In this document: piece after piece, positions 31,223-42,576 of the stretch
How positions within the stretch are numbered: the stretch's first letter is position 1
How the letters are laid out: each line of letters starts with the position of its first letter
Assembly (NCBI GenBank): GCA_947471745.1
Contig: CANJKZ010000263.1
Span: 1,222,501 to 1,286,500 of the forward strand
Reading direction: 5' to 3'
Length of the DNA stretch: 64,000 nucleotides
Source of the DNA: Closterium sp. Naga37s-1
Taxonomy: Eukaryota > Streptophyta > Zygnematophyceae > Desmidiales > Closteriaceae
Position numbers and translations under genes: made by a program
Notes under the pieces: generated by a model
The model's input: only the letters and a program-made list of their open reading frames with translations
Told to the model about the DNA's origin: nothing
Database searches by the model: none

Positions 31223-31631
31223 TATCAGGTATCACTTGATTAGGGTTAGAAGGATTTATCCAAGGCTGGTACAGCTTCTCCTGAGCCTGGAACCTTCCTC
31301 TAAGCCTTTGCAACTGTCTAGGCTTCACCTGTGGGGAACGGCGGGGAGCCTTTAAACAGTGCTGCTGGGAGAGAATATTAGCTCCTCGAAACGCTCGACC
31401 CTTATTAGCACTCCGGAGTACGGTCCCCATATTATCCGGTACCGGTTTAATTTTTTACTCTCCCTTAGTAAAGGCTTGAAACCCATGAGAAGTAATGTTC
31501 TTACTTGTCGGGGTGTACAGCTGGAGTTTTCCAGTCGGTGCAGGGTCTTTTTCGCGGAGTCTCCATTTGTCTCGACGATTTCCCCTGGTGCCGGCCGGTC
31601 GTGACGTTTAAAAATTCGCGCCATCATATTC

Positions 31632-31817
31632 TCATTGTTTAGCCCTCTCCGAAGTTGCCACGTTGTCCGTTTTTCGCTTCAGGGGTGCCGCACTGTTCTT
31701 GTCCCTCAGCTCCACCTGCCTATTCTTCATTTTCCAACACGCCAAGATACGATGTCCTGTAGTGCCGCAAAATTCGCACGTCTCATTTTTTGCCCTCCGC
31801 TGCTTCGAGTTCAACAA
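31632..31817 (-). pseudogene. Element H gag zinc knuckle
   Basis: CEFCGTTGHRILACW is a CX2CX4HX4C knuckle followed by a Lys/Arg-rich tail. The probable gag start is the ATG near 32079 (MEGNSDSLVQKFAEL), but a TGA ends that frame after 27 codons. Confidence 0.8.
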
Positions 31818-32517
31818 CGAATCGACAAACGTCGCTCCTTTTCACTATAGGATCGAACACGTCTGGTTGTGTCAGCTTCACTGCTTCGAGGTTAACCGTA
31901 GCTGGTGCCGTTGTCGCAGGTGCAATTGTCGGTGTCGCCGTCGTCGCTGATGGTGCTGCTGCAGCTACCGATTGGTTTGCAAGGAGATTTTCGAGTCATG
32001 GGAGCGCCACACGTATCTGCTCATGCTCGGCACGTAACTCCGCGAATTTCTGTACTAGACTATCACTATTTCCCTCCATTTGGCGATTTACAGGAAGATG
32101 CGCGACGAAAATAAAGGAATTCTAGGTGCTGGTCGACTTACTGCGAGTCGAATCGAATTTAGAATCGACGAGCGCGAATTTGTGAGAATTGTACGAGGAA
32201 TGAATGAACTAGGAAGCAGGTGGGTACAAATATGAAAACCTAAAAGAGTTGCACCCCATATTCTCAACCCCACTACAGCCTACAATATGGTTCTGACACA
32301 CCCCCATAGGCAAAGTGGGGGACAAGCAAGAGAACAAGACAAGGTCAAGCTCAGGGTGGATCACAACGTCACCACACATTCCGAGCACAAGTTCAAGGCC
32401 ACAAGGTCAGTTCACATGCAGGATTATAAATCAAGGTGAACAAGCAAGACAGTGATCTCAACCTAACAAGGGCAAGCATGCAGGTGCAGGTATATATAGA
32501 TCACAGTACAAGCAATG

Positions 32518-33777
32518 TCAAGAGGTGAGTAAGTGAGGCCCTGCAGGCACAAGACCTAGCATAGTACAGAAACGCTGATGATCACAAGGCTGAAATGCCT
32601 TGGTGAAGATATCAGCTCTGTTGGCCCGAGAGGCCATGTAAGCAAGACGAAGCTGGCCACACTGCTGCAACTCTCGAGCAAGGAAGTAGCGCAGAGCAAT
32701 GTGCTTCGTTCGGTGCTCCAGTCTGTGCTCCTGACACAAGGCCAGCATGGCCTTGTTGTCGACGTACAGAACTGGAGGAGAACGAGGCGCCTCTCCCAGG
32801 TCGGTCAGCAGGTAGGTGAGCCAGCGTAACTCCTGTGCAGCCATGGCCCCAGCGTAGATCTCAGCCTCACAACTGGAGCTGAGAACAGAGGACGAGCGGG
32901 TAGACCGCCACGAAACAGAGCCGGAACCAAGGCTGAAGGTGTAACCCTGTGACGACCGCTGCGTAGCCAAGTCGTCAACCCAAGAAGCGTCTGCGTGACC
33001 AGTGAGGACAACTCGAGCCCGTCCTCCAAGCACGAGCCCCATGCCCGACGTACTGCACAGGTAGCGCAACACTCTCTTTGCTGCAGCCATGTGCTCTGGT
33101 CGGTGTCTCCTTGGAGCAACATAGCGCGCGAAGATGCTAAGAGGGTATGCCAAGTCAGGTCGAGTGCAGGTCATCAGGTACATAAGGCAGCCAACAAGCT
33201 CTGGGTACGGGCCACTCGGCTCTACGGACTCATCCGAAGGCAGAGCTGAGAGCGAGTGGCGAGTAGACAGAGGAGTGGCCTGAGGCGAGGAGTACGTGAA
33301 GTCAAAGCGCTGAAGGACCTGCTGCACCATGTGTGATTGAGTCAAGGTAATGGTGCATCGTGCTCTGTCCCGGGTGATCTGCAAGCCAAGATAGCTGCGC
33401 AGCTCACCCAGGTCTGTGCACGTGTGTCTCTTCTGCAGCTCTGACTTCACGTGGGCAAGTCCCTCAGTGTCAGTAGTTGCAACAACAGCGTCGTACAGAG
33501 TCCTAGCAGTCTTGTACTGGCCAAAGTGTGCGCGCTCAGCAGACGGTAGGTGACTACGAATAGCAAGACGGGCAGTAGCATCGCGCGTGGTCCACTGCGA
33601 GCGAAGAGTACTGTCAGCATCAGCAGCAGGTGCAGCAGAGGGGCCAGACGTGAGATCAAAAAGCGAGACTCCGTCCTTGCTATCGCAGTGCAGAAATAGC
33701 TGCAGATCATCGACCCAGACCTCAAAATCGACCGCTCGACCCTCAGCATCGAAGGTAAGGACATTAGGGCTAGCCAT
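32518..33777 (-). CDS. Copia D gag-RNaseH fusion protein, 419 aa
   Basis: Begins MASPNVLTFDAEGRAVDF like every gag here, runs about 110 residues to KTARTLYDAVVA, then jumps in frame to TTDTEGLAHVKSELQKRH in the RT thumb region and continues uninterrupted through RNase H: ADASWVDDLATQRSSQGY, SSCEAEIYAGA, YVDNKAMLALCQEH and HTKA-like FTKAFQP near the end. All RNase H acidic residues look intact and the CAG lost in B and the plus copy is retained. The YVDD palm is deleted. A role in borrowing another element's machinery is inference. Confidence 0.88.
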   Translation of the reverse strand: MASPNVLTFDAEGRAVDFEVWVDDLQLFLHCDSKDGVSLFDLTSGPSAAPAADADSTLRSQWTTRDATARLAIRSHLPSAERAHFGQYKTARTLYDAVVATTDTEGLAHVKSELQKRHTCTDLGELRSYLGLQITRDRARCTITLTQSHMVQQVLQRFDFTYSSPQATPLSTRHSLSALPSDESVEPSGPYPELVGCLMYLMTCTRPDLAYPLSIFARYVAPRRHRPEHMAAAKRVLRYLCSTSGMGLVLGGRARVVLTGHADASWVDDLATQRSSQGYTFSLGSGSVSWRSTRSSSVLSSSCEAEIYAGAMAAQELRWLTYLLTDLGEAPRSPPVLYVDNKAMLALCQEHRLEHRTKHIALRYFLARELQQCGQLRLAYMASRANRADIFTKAFQPCDHQRFCTMLGLVPAGPHLLTS

Positions 33778-33829
33778 GACAGCAGGAGCAACAGCAGTAG
33801 CCTAGCAGCAGCAGTAGCAGCAGGAGCAG

Positions 33830-34500
33830 CGCGACTCGGCAGAGCGGCGCGGCTCGCAGGGGCGGCTCGGCTTGGTAGGGCGGCGCGGGTGCGGCGGTGC
33901 GCTTACCAGTGGCGGGAGGGGAGAGTAGAGGCCGCAACTGGTGGGGCAAGGCCGTGGCGCGCCAGCAGGGTAGGGGCCGCGACTCGGCGGCAGGACAGGG
34001 CCGCGTCAGGGCAGCAGGGCAGGGCCGCAACGGCGGGGCCGCAGCGGCGACGACAGCGGCGGTCGCACCGGCGGCTGGAGGCTCGACGGCGGCAGCAGAG
34101 CCGCTACGGCGGCAGCAGGGGCGACGGCTGCTGCAGGCCACGGGGCCTCAGCGGCTGCTGCAGGGGAAGGGGCCGCGACGACGAGGCGGGCGGGCCATGG
34201 AGGGCCGCGATGACGAGCGGGCAGGCCACGCAGGGCCGCGACGAAGGGGCGGGCGGGGCCGCGTAGGGCCGCGACGAACGGGCGGGCGGGCCGCGAAAGG
34301 CCGCAACGAAGGGGCAGGCGGGCCGCGTGGGGCCGCGACGAAGGGGTGGGCGAGCCGCGCAGGGCCGCGACGAAGGGGCGGGCGGGCCGCGCAGGGCCGC
34401 GACGAAAGGGCGGGCGAGCCGCTAAGGGTCGCGTAAGGGCGGCAGGGCGGGCCTCTAAGGGCCGCGACGTCAGGGCAGGCCGCTAAGGGCGGCCGTAGGG
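33830..34500 (-). repeat. Copia D leader minisatellite
   Basis: GC-rich repeats: irregular GGCAGCAGGG words, then about eight units of roughly 33 bp (GGGCCGCGACGAAGGGGCGG-like) at 34190-34460. Confidence 0.75.
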
Positions 34501-34719
34501 CAGAGCCCGAGGCGCGCTTCGGGCAGGGCAGGAAAAAAAAAAATCAAGTGGTGGGCCCTTAAAAAAAAAAACAGTCCCACTAGAGAACCCGCTCTATACC
34601 ATGTGAGAATTGTACGAGGAATGAATGAACTAGGAAGCAGGTGGGTACAAATATGAAAACCTAAAAGAGTTGTACCCCATATTGTTAACCCCACTACAGC
34701 CTACAATATGGTTCTGACA

Positions 34720-35520
34720 GAATTCTGTAGGTCGCGTAATTCACCCCTAGTCGAAATTCGCGTCCAATCCGGACCGTTGAGCAGAATCTCGATCCGATGC
34801 TCCAAAATCCGTTGAGATTTTGGGCGAAATTTTTAGGGCCGTTGAGATTCGAATCGATTTGACGGTCGAAATTCCAACGTTTCTGCCAATAGTCCTGAGG
34901 CGTGTTCGAAAACCGGATCGGGGGGGGACCTAGAAAAATGCGCGGAACTGGCTTCACATACCCATATCGATGCTTTCGTAGTTTCCCCCGCGGTTTTTTA
35001 AGGCCGGTTTGAAGCGATTAAAGACCTCGGGTATAAACCCGCTCTGATTACCAAGTGTGAGGATGTGGTTCAGGAAAGAGAAATATATTGAATGATTCAC
35101 CTGGGTACAAGGCGAGGCTATATATAGGCTCGACACAAAGGCAGTAACCTGGGTGTTACTAGAAGTTTACTAAACCCGAAACCCTAAACCTCCTCCCTAA
35201 AGTCGGTAGAAGGCAATTCGGTGGCAACTGAAAAGCCTAGAATTCGGTGCACTCAACCTAGTTCGGTGCCTATAACTATAACAACTATAGTAGAAGCAAC
35301 GAACCTAGGAAATCAAGCAGTAGCATGCAAGAAAAAATAAAGCTAAGCTGGATGATGCGTAATCAACCAGAATCAAGCAAGTAAAGTCCAACAAAGCCGT
35401 CATACTCTTACATAGAAGTTTCTGAAAATCGTTCAGCGCCATTCCTTCTCCTACTACTGCGATGTCTACTGCGTACACGTCAGGCAGGCCCTCATATTCG
35501 TTTTGGGGAACCCTGAGCAC
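34720..35520 (-). mobile_element. Element H 5' region: untranslated leader, primer site and LTR
   Basis: Continues element H after the second GAATT. At 35041-35055 the minus strand reads CTTGGTAATCAGAGC, an iMet-type primer site, so the LTR begins at 35056 (TGTGAGGATG on the plus strand). CCTATATATAG on the minus strand (about 35118-35128) is a likely LTR TATA box. The outer LTR border was not found; 35520 is a guess. Confidence 0.5.
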
Positions 35521-35662
35521 TCAGGGTCCCTTGGAGGTGTAACACTGATCATCAGGGTTGCATATAGAGAAACACTGATTTCTCAGGGTTTGTAAAAAAA
35601 AACCACTGATCTTATAGGGCGCCTTTTCAAAAAACACCGATCTGATCTCACAAATAGAATAC

Positions 35663-35701
<39 letters not shown>

Positions 35702-35761
35702 TGTTCTAGTGAACTTCTATGCACTGCATAGACCATCTTACACATACGTCATACACACACA
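35521..35761. repeat. ACACTGAT..TCAGGGT short repeats and a long A-run
   Basis: Three to four degenerate units of the form aACACTGATnnnTCAGGGTT, then an A-run of about 35 (35665-35699). Similar ACACTGA..ATC.GGGT units occur at 43060-43220 next to gypsy F. No gene seen. Confidence 0.5.
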
Positions 35762-37458
35762 TCACATGTCATCATCGTGACTAGCAGCATCGCTCATAGT
35801 CACGTGCATGGGGGTCTCTATCCCCCACCCAGAGCCAGCATCATCATTTACCTTCTCTTTCCCCATTGCACTTGGTTGCTTCTTTGCTACTGCCACTGTT
35901 GTGAAGGGCTTGCGCTTCTTGTACGCCCCCGGGCTCAGAACCCCCGGGCTCCACACGCTAAAGCTCAGCACCCCCAGGCTCAGCACCTCTAGGCTCCGCA
36001 CGCTCAAGCTCAGCACCACCAGACTCAGCAACCCTAGGCTCAGCACCCCAAGGCTCCGCACGCTCAGGCTCAGCACCCCCAGACTCAGCAGCCCAGGCTC
36101 AGCACCCCCAGGCGTCGCACGCTCAGGCTCAGCACCCCCAGATGCAGCACCCCTAGCAGCACCCTCCCCAGCAGCACCAAAGTCGACAGCTACCTCGACA
36201 GGCTCAGCCAAGGGGAGTGGATCTACCTGAGACACATCTGAGGGAGCAGGACCCTGAGGGGGGAGGGGGTCTATCGGAGGAGAACCTGGTGCGAGGAAGA
36301 GCGGCGGGGGGGGGAGAGGGGCAGTGCGGTAGGGGAAGAGACAGTAAAAGGTAACCGACTCGTCAAATGTGACGTCCTGAGAGGGCAGGACACGGCACGA
36401 GGTGGGGTGGTAAAACTGCCAGCCAGGCGCGTCAGGGGGAAAGCCAAGGAAGACGGAGGGAATAGCGCGGGAGGAGAGCTGACCGTGGAAGTATCGCTGA
36501 CAAAGGCACGAATGCCCCAGACCCGGAACACCGACGCATCGCCAACCTCCCCCGTCCAACGCAGTGTAGGCGAGGTCTCTAGCAAGGAGACACCGGGCCA
36601 GAGGTTGAGCTGATGCGCAGCGTACCGGACCACAAACGGCCACAGTAAATGGAGAGTAGCCACATGGATCATGGAGGTACGAGCGACCTCCATGACTAAG
36701 CCAATGCAGCGCTCAGCAACCCCATTCTGCTGCGGAGAGGCCGGAAGCGTGAACGACTGGTGGATGCCCTCCCCACGACAAAAGTCCCGCAAGAGGTCGG
36801 AGGCAAACTCACCACCTCTGTTAGAGTTTAGACGCAGAACAGGAAGGTCTGTGTAGAACCGCTCGCGGAGCTGGAGACGGACAGCGCGGATCCAAGGGAT
36901 CAAAACATCAGGGACCTCCCCCTTGCTGCACAAGGTGAAGACCATGGTGTAACGTGAGTAGTCGTCAACAACCAGAACAAAGTAGTGCTTGCGGCCCTGT
37001 CCACGGACACGGGCTGGGCCCCACACGTCCATGTGGAGAGTCAGCAGGGGAGCAGTCGTCGGGGGCGGCGCGCTGCCGCCCCTCAACACAGGGAAGGCAG
37101 GGAGGGGCAGGCGAGGGTGGGAGGGGAGGCAGAGACCTGGGAAGACCAGAGACAAGGAGGCGGGAGTGCATGCCACGGAGGCATGACCAAGGCGGTGGTG
37201 CCAAAGGAGGGTCTGGTGCAACAGGTGGCGACACGAACAAGGGGCTGCTAGCTGACCTGACGCGGACGCAGATCCAGGTACCTGAGGAGGCTCAGTACTC
37301 AGTGCGTACAGACTCGACCCTGGCCGACGGGTGAACGTGGCCAGGTAATGGCCAGTCCGGGAGCACGTACAGATCACCACACGCTGTCCTCCAGGGGTAA
37401 AGGTATCAACCCATGAATCCTGAAGGACGGCGTTGCTCACCAAGTTCGTAGAGAACAA
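35762..37458 (-). pseudogene. Copia E integrase and linker start
   Basis: Contains LHMDVWGP (first Asp) and NGVAERCIG (Glu), but the second catalytic block reads LNSNRGGEF where others read LHSDRGGEF: Asp to Asn. The AEPGGAEP linker (about 35950-36150) is broken by frame changes. After it the frame reads YKKRKPFTTVAVAKKQ...ETPMHVTMSDAASHDDDM, which is absent from the other copies and may be foreign sequence. Confidence 0.82.
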
Positions 37459-37542
37459 GGGGAGGTGAAGACCTGAGAGAGAGCCGGACAGAACCGCCGG
37501 ACACGGGAGAACAGTGGAGGAACGTGCAAGAACTGGGCCCCC

Positions 37543-38848
37543 TTAGGGGTCAGCCATACTGACTGCAGCAGGTGCAGGGAGTGGTGTGACTATGGTACTG
37601 TCGCAAAAGAAACAGCGGGAAGCACCTGAGTCAAGCGTGAAAGTGTGCAAGGCCTCAACAGGCGCAGTACCAGGGAGAGCAGACTCACCAGCACCTAGAG
37701 CAGCAGCCTCTATTCCTGGGTCGGGTGGCACACACAGGTAACAGTCACCGTCAGCACTAATAGCAGCGCCACTCCGAAGGCGGGTGCGTTGAGCATACCA
37801 CTCACGAAGCTGCTGGGGCGTAGGGGTCTCGTGCGGACGCTGCTACTGCTGCCTCTGGCCACCGCCAGAACCTCCCCTCTGAACGGCTCCACCCCGACCA
37901 CCACCACTGTCGCCGACACCACTCTCACTGCCGCCGCTACAGCCACCACTACCCTACCGCTGCCACCACCGCCGCCACCGACGCCCCCACTCCCACCACG
38001 TAACCACCGCCACCTCCACTGCCTCCACCGCCTCCACCACCACCTCCCCCGCCGCCACCTCCACCACTCGTTCCTCCCGTGCCTGTGCCGCTGCGGCGCC
38101 TCCCACTAGGAGCAGACGCACCTCCGACCTCCTCAGCACAAAGGAAGTCAGCAGCAGCAGCAAAAGCGTAGGAGGGGGCAAGGGGGGAGGGAGAACACCC
38201 CTCAAAGAAGGGAGTGCAAGGAGTGCCACGAGCAGCACCTACAGCGACTATGCTAGTCTCAGCTGCAAGGAGGTGCTTCTCGAGAAGGTCGACAGTGAGG
38301 TCTGTGGGGTCAAGGGCGAGAAAGTGGTCCTTGACTGCGCGAAGAGAGTCAGGGAGGCGTGTGACTATGACGTAGAGAGTGATGTACATCGGGGGCGGGT
38401 TCTTGTCTAGGAGCTCGGCTCTAAGCGTGGCTTGGTAGCGAGTGTCGCTAGTGCGAAGGTGGGTGATGAGATCATCGACTGTGGTAAAGGCGGACAGCTC
38501 GGGAAATAGGTAGGGCAGTAAAAGGCGGCCGAGAGCAGCAGTGGCACGGGAGGAGTAACGGGCGACTACAGCATCGTACAAGGCTTTAGCAGTCTTGTGC
38601 TGGCCAAAGTGGGCGCGTTCGGCTAACGGTAAGTGGTTGCGAACGGCTAGGCGAGCAGCAGCGTCACGGGTAAGAGTCGCACTGTCAGCTGTATCGGGAG
38701 GGGCGAGAGAGGCTCCAGGCGTGTGGTCAAACAACGAAACGCTGTCTCTAGAATCGCTCAGTAGGTACAGCTGTAAGTCGTCGAGCCATGTATCGAAGTG
38801 GATCGGACAGCCCTCAGGATCAAAGGTGAGAACACTAAGAGAAGCCAT
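37543..38848 (-). pseudogene. Copia E gag and protease
   Basis: Gag starts at 38848 with MASLSVLTFDPEGCP and runs past LITHLRTSDTRYQ and GGGGSGGGG repeats to a stop near 37949. A second open piece holds TLDSGASRCFF (protease) and ends at a TAA (37543) in the VSMADP-SGGP block. Confidence 0.8.
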
Positions 38849-38869
38849 AGCTAGTAGAGTAGAGTGACG

Positions 38870-39540
38870 TGCAATCAGCAGGGCAGCACGTAGGCAGGGA
38901 CGGCGCAGAGGTCAGAGTGGCGCGCAAGCACTAGGGAAGTACGCAGGGTAGAGCGGGGCGGCGCACGGCTAGGGAAGAGCGGCGTGCGGCCAGGGCAGGG
39001 CAGGGCGGCGGCCAGCAGGGCGGCGCACAGGCAGGGCAGGGCGGCGCGCGGGCCCCAGGGCGACTCGACGGGCAGGGCAGGGCGGCGCGTGGGCCCTAGG
39101 GCGATGCCACGGGCAGGGCAGGGTGGCGCGTGAGTCCTAGGGCGACGTGACGGGCAGGGCAGGCCGGCGCGCGGGTCCTAGGGCGATGCAACGAGCAGGG
39201 CAGGGCGTCGCGCGGGTCCTAGGGCGACGCGACGGGCAGGGCAGGGCATCGCGCGGGTCTTAGGGCGACGCGACGGGCAGGGCAGGGCGTCGCGTGGCTA
39301 GCAGGGCGGCGCGACGGGCAGGGCAGGGCGGCACGCGGGTCCTAGGGCGACGCGACGGGCAGGGCAGGCCGGCGCACGGCCAGCAGGGCGGCGCGACGGG
39401 CAGGACAGGGCGGCGCGGCAGCCAGCAGGGTGGCGCGCGGGCAGGGCAGGACGGCGCGGCAGCCAGCAGAGCGGCGCGCGGGCAGGGTAGGGCGCTACGA
39501 ACAAGGTAGCGCGCTACATGCAGGGAACTATTCGGTGGGC
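38870..39540 (-). repeat. Copia E leader minisatellite (about 41-bp units)
   Basis: At least seven units of about 41 bp, each with GGGCAGGGCAGGGCG, a CGCGCGGGTCCTAGGGCGA-like core and GACGGGC, followed by shorter GGCGCGGCAGCCAGCAG units. Confidence 0.8.
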
Positions 39541-39749
39541 CCTAAAAAAAAACTGTCCTGGAACAGAACCTGCTCTGATACCATGTCAGAATCCAAACGA
39601 AGGAATGAATGCATTCAGTAGGAAGTTGGTACAAGTACTAACCCTAATTGGGTTGTACCCCTTATGGGCTACCCCACTACAGCCTACACAACCTACACAT
39701 TATAATAGTTTGACACCTCCCAGTCGGGCTCGTACGGCAGCAATGTCAT

Positions 39750-42576
39750 TCACATGAGGTCCGATAGCCGCGCATCCTTGATGGCACCCCTCAGCCAGCT
39801 CTTGGTCACGTTCTGATGCGAGAACCCCCGCTCGCACTCGACTGTGCTCAATAGTAGCGCAGCGACAGCCACCCACAGCTTCACCAAGTTGGGGTATGCG
39901 TCCTCCCAGTCGGGAGCTTTCAGCATGGCTGAGATTCCCGGGTAGAACTTCCTCTCGGACTTCGGAGCTCCAGCGAGAACCTGGCAGAACGAGTGGAGCT
40001 CCCAGAACGCCTTCTGCTTGTTGATACGTGCAGTGCGGGGAGTGTGCATGCACAAGAGAATCAACAAAGTAAGAGAGGCTCTGCACACGAGTGGTGCCAA
40101 GGTTCTGTTGCTACACAACAAGCAAACAGCACAGTCAGCGAAGCACAGCGCGTAAGGCAGGAAGAACCTGGAACGATCTCGTCGCTCTCATGGGCCTTGA
40201 AGAGTGTTGTCAGTGACTCGAGGTGCTCCGTGCAGACCATGGTTTGCTCTTGCCATCCTTGCGGCCACTCGTCGGGCATGAACAGCTTCACACCGACCAG
40301 CTTGTCGAGAGAGCCTAGCCGCTCGTTCAAGTGATGCACGAGGGACTCTGCCATTGCCGTGCACAGGTCCACGCATTGGTCATGGGTCCCTGCAGTGGGG
40401 TAGCCTTCAAGGGGGGAATCATGCAGGATATAACAGTGAGAATTGGGGCGTCCGTCGGAGTCAACCCGCTCGACCTCCACTCTCCGCACCCCGCTCGGTC
40501 CATGTCGTGCAATGAAGGGCGACAGCTTCTCGCTCTGGCCGCCTCCGAATTCGTCGCCACAATCCACATAACGCGTGTTGATGTGGGTTGTCTTGCGACG
40601 AATTTGGCCTTGAACTGCCGCTAGGTCAATCTGCCATACAAAACAGCACGAAGAAAAGGGAGCAAAGTTACAATCATGGAGCGGAGCAACCACGGCAGAA
40701 AGTGCATGTGTCAATGTGTTTCGAAGTTTGCTTGCACACAAGAATGTGCGGTGTCTGTGGAATCACAGCAATTGCAAAATCTTACCTGTCGATGCTGGAA
40801 CGTCTTGCTGAGCACGTTCAGTTGTTCCAGCACGTCAGCGAGGAAGTGCGGCAGGAACTGGAATCGGTAGCTGGTTACCATCTGGTACATGGGTTTGTTT
40901 CCCAGCTCGTGCACCATCACAACGACACCTGGCAGGAGTGCAAGAAGTCGCCCGACTGCAAATCTCCGCGCGAGAGCCAACGCACTTCATGTATTCCTTG
41001 GAGCTCCAGGTTAGTCTGAGTGAAGACTTCCTGCAGGTCCAAGAACCGTTGGTGCCAGGGTCCAGATGAGCCGAGGTAATTGGCGAGCCAGCAGATAAAG
41101 CTGACGACCATGCCAAACTCCGGAAGGAACTTTGCCTCGTCCTTGGCCACGAGTGCTTCCCTGCCATTTATACAAGCAAGAGAAACATTAGTACGAGTAG
41201 CAGGGTGGTGTAGAAAATCATTCGCATGGAACTCAGAGTTTAGGGGAAGCGCATCAACTCGCATACCTGTGAGCGATGCAGTGGCAAGAAACCAGGTGCG
41301 GGATGCGTATCTTGAGCCTCGCCACGAGACCGTTCTTGGATCCGACCATCACGCTCGCTCCGTCGGTGCTGATGCCCGTGATTCGGCGCAGGTCAATGTC
41401 GACGGCCTGCACATGGGATAAGAGCAACCCCACCAGCAAGGCTGCGTCAGCCTTGTCCACGGTTAGCAGGGCGAAAAATTCAGTGACTACTCCACCGTCG
41501 CAGATAAAGGTGGCGTAGATGATGAGATTCTTCTCACGGCATCTCTCCGTAGACTCGTCACAACTGAGGTCGATGTAATGGCTTGATAGAATGTGTTCCT
41601 GTTGTGTGGTCTGCGGCCACACAGCCATTGCATGTGTGAGTTCCCCGAAGCCGTACCTGCAGCCGGACAGAAAACAATGTACACGATGATAAGCTTGTTA
41701 ACAAGTAGGACACTGCACTGCATGCGCGGATAGAATACAAAGTACTTACGTGGTGTAGTAAGTGCCGTATCCCTTTTTGGGGAAGCCACGCACTTCGTTC
41801 TTAGCCAGGTACCAAACGAAGCGCACCCACGTCTCCATCGGAAGGTTGTCCTGGATCGTGAATTGCATGGAGTCAAAGAGGGCGATGATGGGGGTCTTCT
41901 CGTCATCCCTGGCAAGTGGATGCTGGTCAATCCTCGGCTAATTCCCAGCCTGAGCTCGCAGCTTCTCTTGGTGCTCGATTGCCAACCGGTGCTTGTTCGT
42001 CGCAGCATGCCGCTTGAAGGCTTGGGTCTGAAGATCGGTTGCACCGTGCCCACCCTTGCCACACTTGCCACCGTCACCAGCAAACTCCATGCACAAACTG
42101 CACTTGAACGCAGGTAGGCCAAAAGTGTTTTTGATTAGTACAAGCCATGGGAACTCTTTCGATCAAGTGGACTTGAACGAGTCCAACACGTCCTCGTAAA
42201 TCAGAGTGGTAAGTGACTGCTTCCGCGACTTCGATGGAGTGTCCGTAACGTGGTTTACCGACTCGCCAGCATCGGCGAGAGGACGGTCAGGGGCTGTTGG
42301 GTCGGCCCAGCGGAGCACGGCCTGCTTGTAACGAGCAGGAGGCTTCGATGACGAGGCACGAGATGGCAAGCGGACGCTCGGGCCAGCTGCTGACCCCACA
42401 ACCGGCATAGCAGTACGCGCAGGCTGGGGGCGATCGTCGCCGCGGCAGATGTCAGATGCTTCGGCAGTGTATGCTCCTGAAGTGAGGGGAGCTTGCTTCT
42501 CTTTTTCATGGGAGAGCGCGGAGACTAGAAAATCTAGTCCTGTTTTTGCCTCTCGCATCTCCGTCGCGGCGTCCAA
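39750..42576 (-). pseudogene. hAT-family transposase-like gene (ZNF862-type), 5 exons, broken
   Basis: DNA-transposon transposase or a domesticated relative. Exons on the minus strand: 42576-41750, 41656-41267, 41160-40786, 40630-40168, 40080-39750; junctions agree in phase (YYTT/YGFGEL, CIAHR/EALVAK). Exon 1 has a TTF-type zinc-finger region (FKCSLCMEF...HAATNKH). Exon 2 gives DLSCDEST and ITGISTDGASVM, typical of the hAT catalytic fold. The last exon has the dimerisation block LLLSTVECERGFS and ends ARLSDLM-stop. Breaks: TGA at 42163, TAG near 41940, and a one-base frameshift near 40965 between VRWLSRGD and AVGRLLALLPG. Terminal inverted repeats were not found; the 3' side is cut by copia E's LTR. 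Confidence 0.82.

Larger units (their letters stand above)
30131..32180 (-). mobile_element. Ty3-like element H, gag to RT start (split by copia D)
   Basis: Minus-strand retroelement with a gag zinc knuckle, retropepsin and the beginning of RT, cut at 30130 by the GTCGAC repeat and split at 32180/34720 by copia D. It differs from G1 and F in sequence. A segment of about 250 bp encoding the FRGVNILSQQH...RINPSN block is tandemly duplicated (30920-31175 and 31176-31440). Confidence 0.75.
32181..34719 (-). mobile_element. Copia D: compact non-autonomous copia element nested in element H
   Basis: 2539 bp. LTRs 32181-32298 and 34602-34719 are 118 bp with three differences. Exact target duplication GAATT at 32176-32180 and 34720-34724. 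The primer site on the minus strand is TGGTATAGAGC (34591-34601) and GGGCCCACC lies just inside it. It carries leader repeats (33830-34500) and a single open gag-RT/RNaseH fusion. Protease, integrase and the RT catalytic part are deleted cleanly and in frame. Confidence 0.92.
35762..39715 (-). mobile_element. Copia E: 3'-truncated copia element, minus strand
   Basis: The 5' LTR is 39584-39715 (132 bp, TGTCAGAATCC...TTTGACA) followed on the minus strand by TGGTATCAGAGCA. Leader repeats, gag, protease and integrase follow, and the element stops in the linker near 35930, so RT, RNase H and the 3' LTR are missing. The LTR directly abuts the hAT pseudogene end. Confidence 0.88.

Noticed and set aside
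35762-35930. A captured host exon at the end of copia E (KKRKPFTTVAVAKK...)
   Set aside because: Unlike other copies, but no splice sites, homology or transcript signal to support a gene fragment; left as unexplained sequence.
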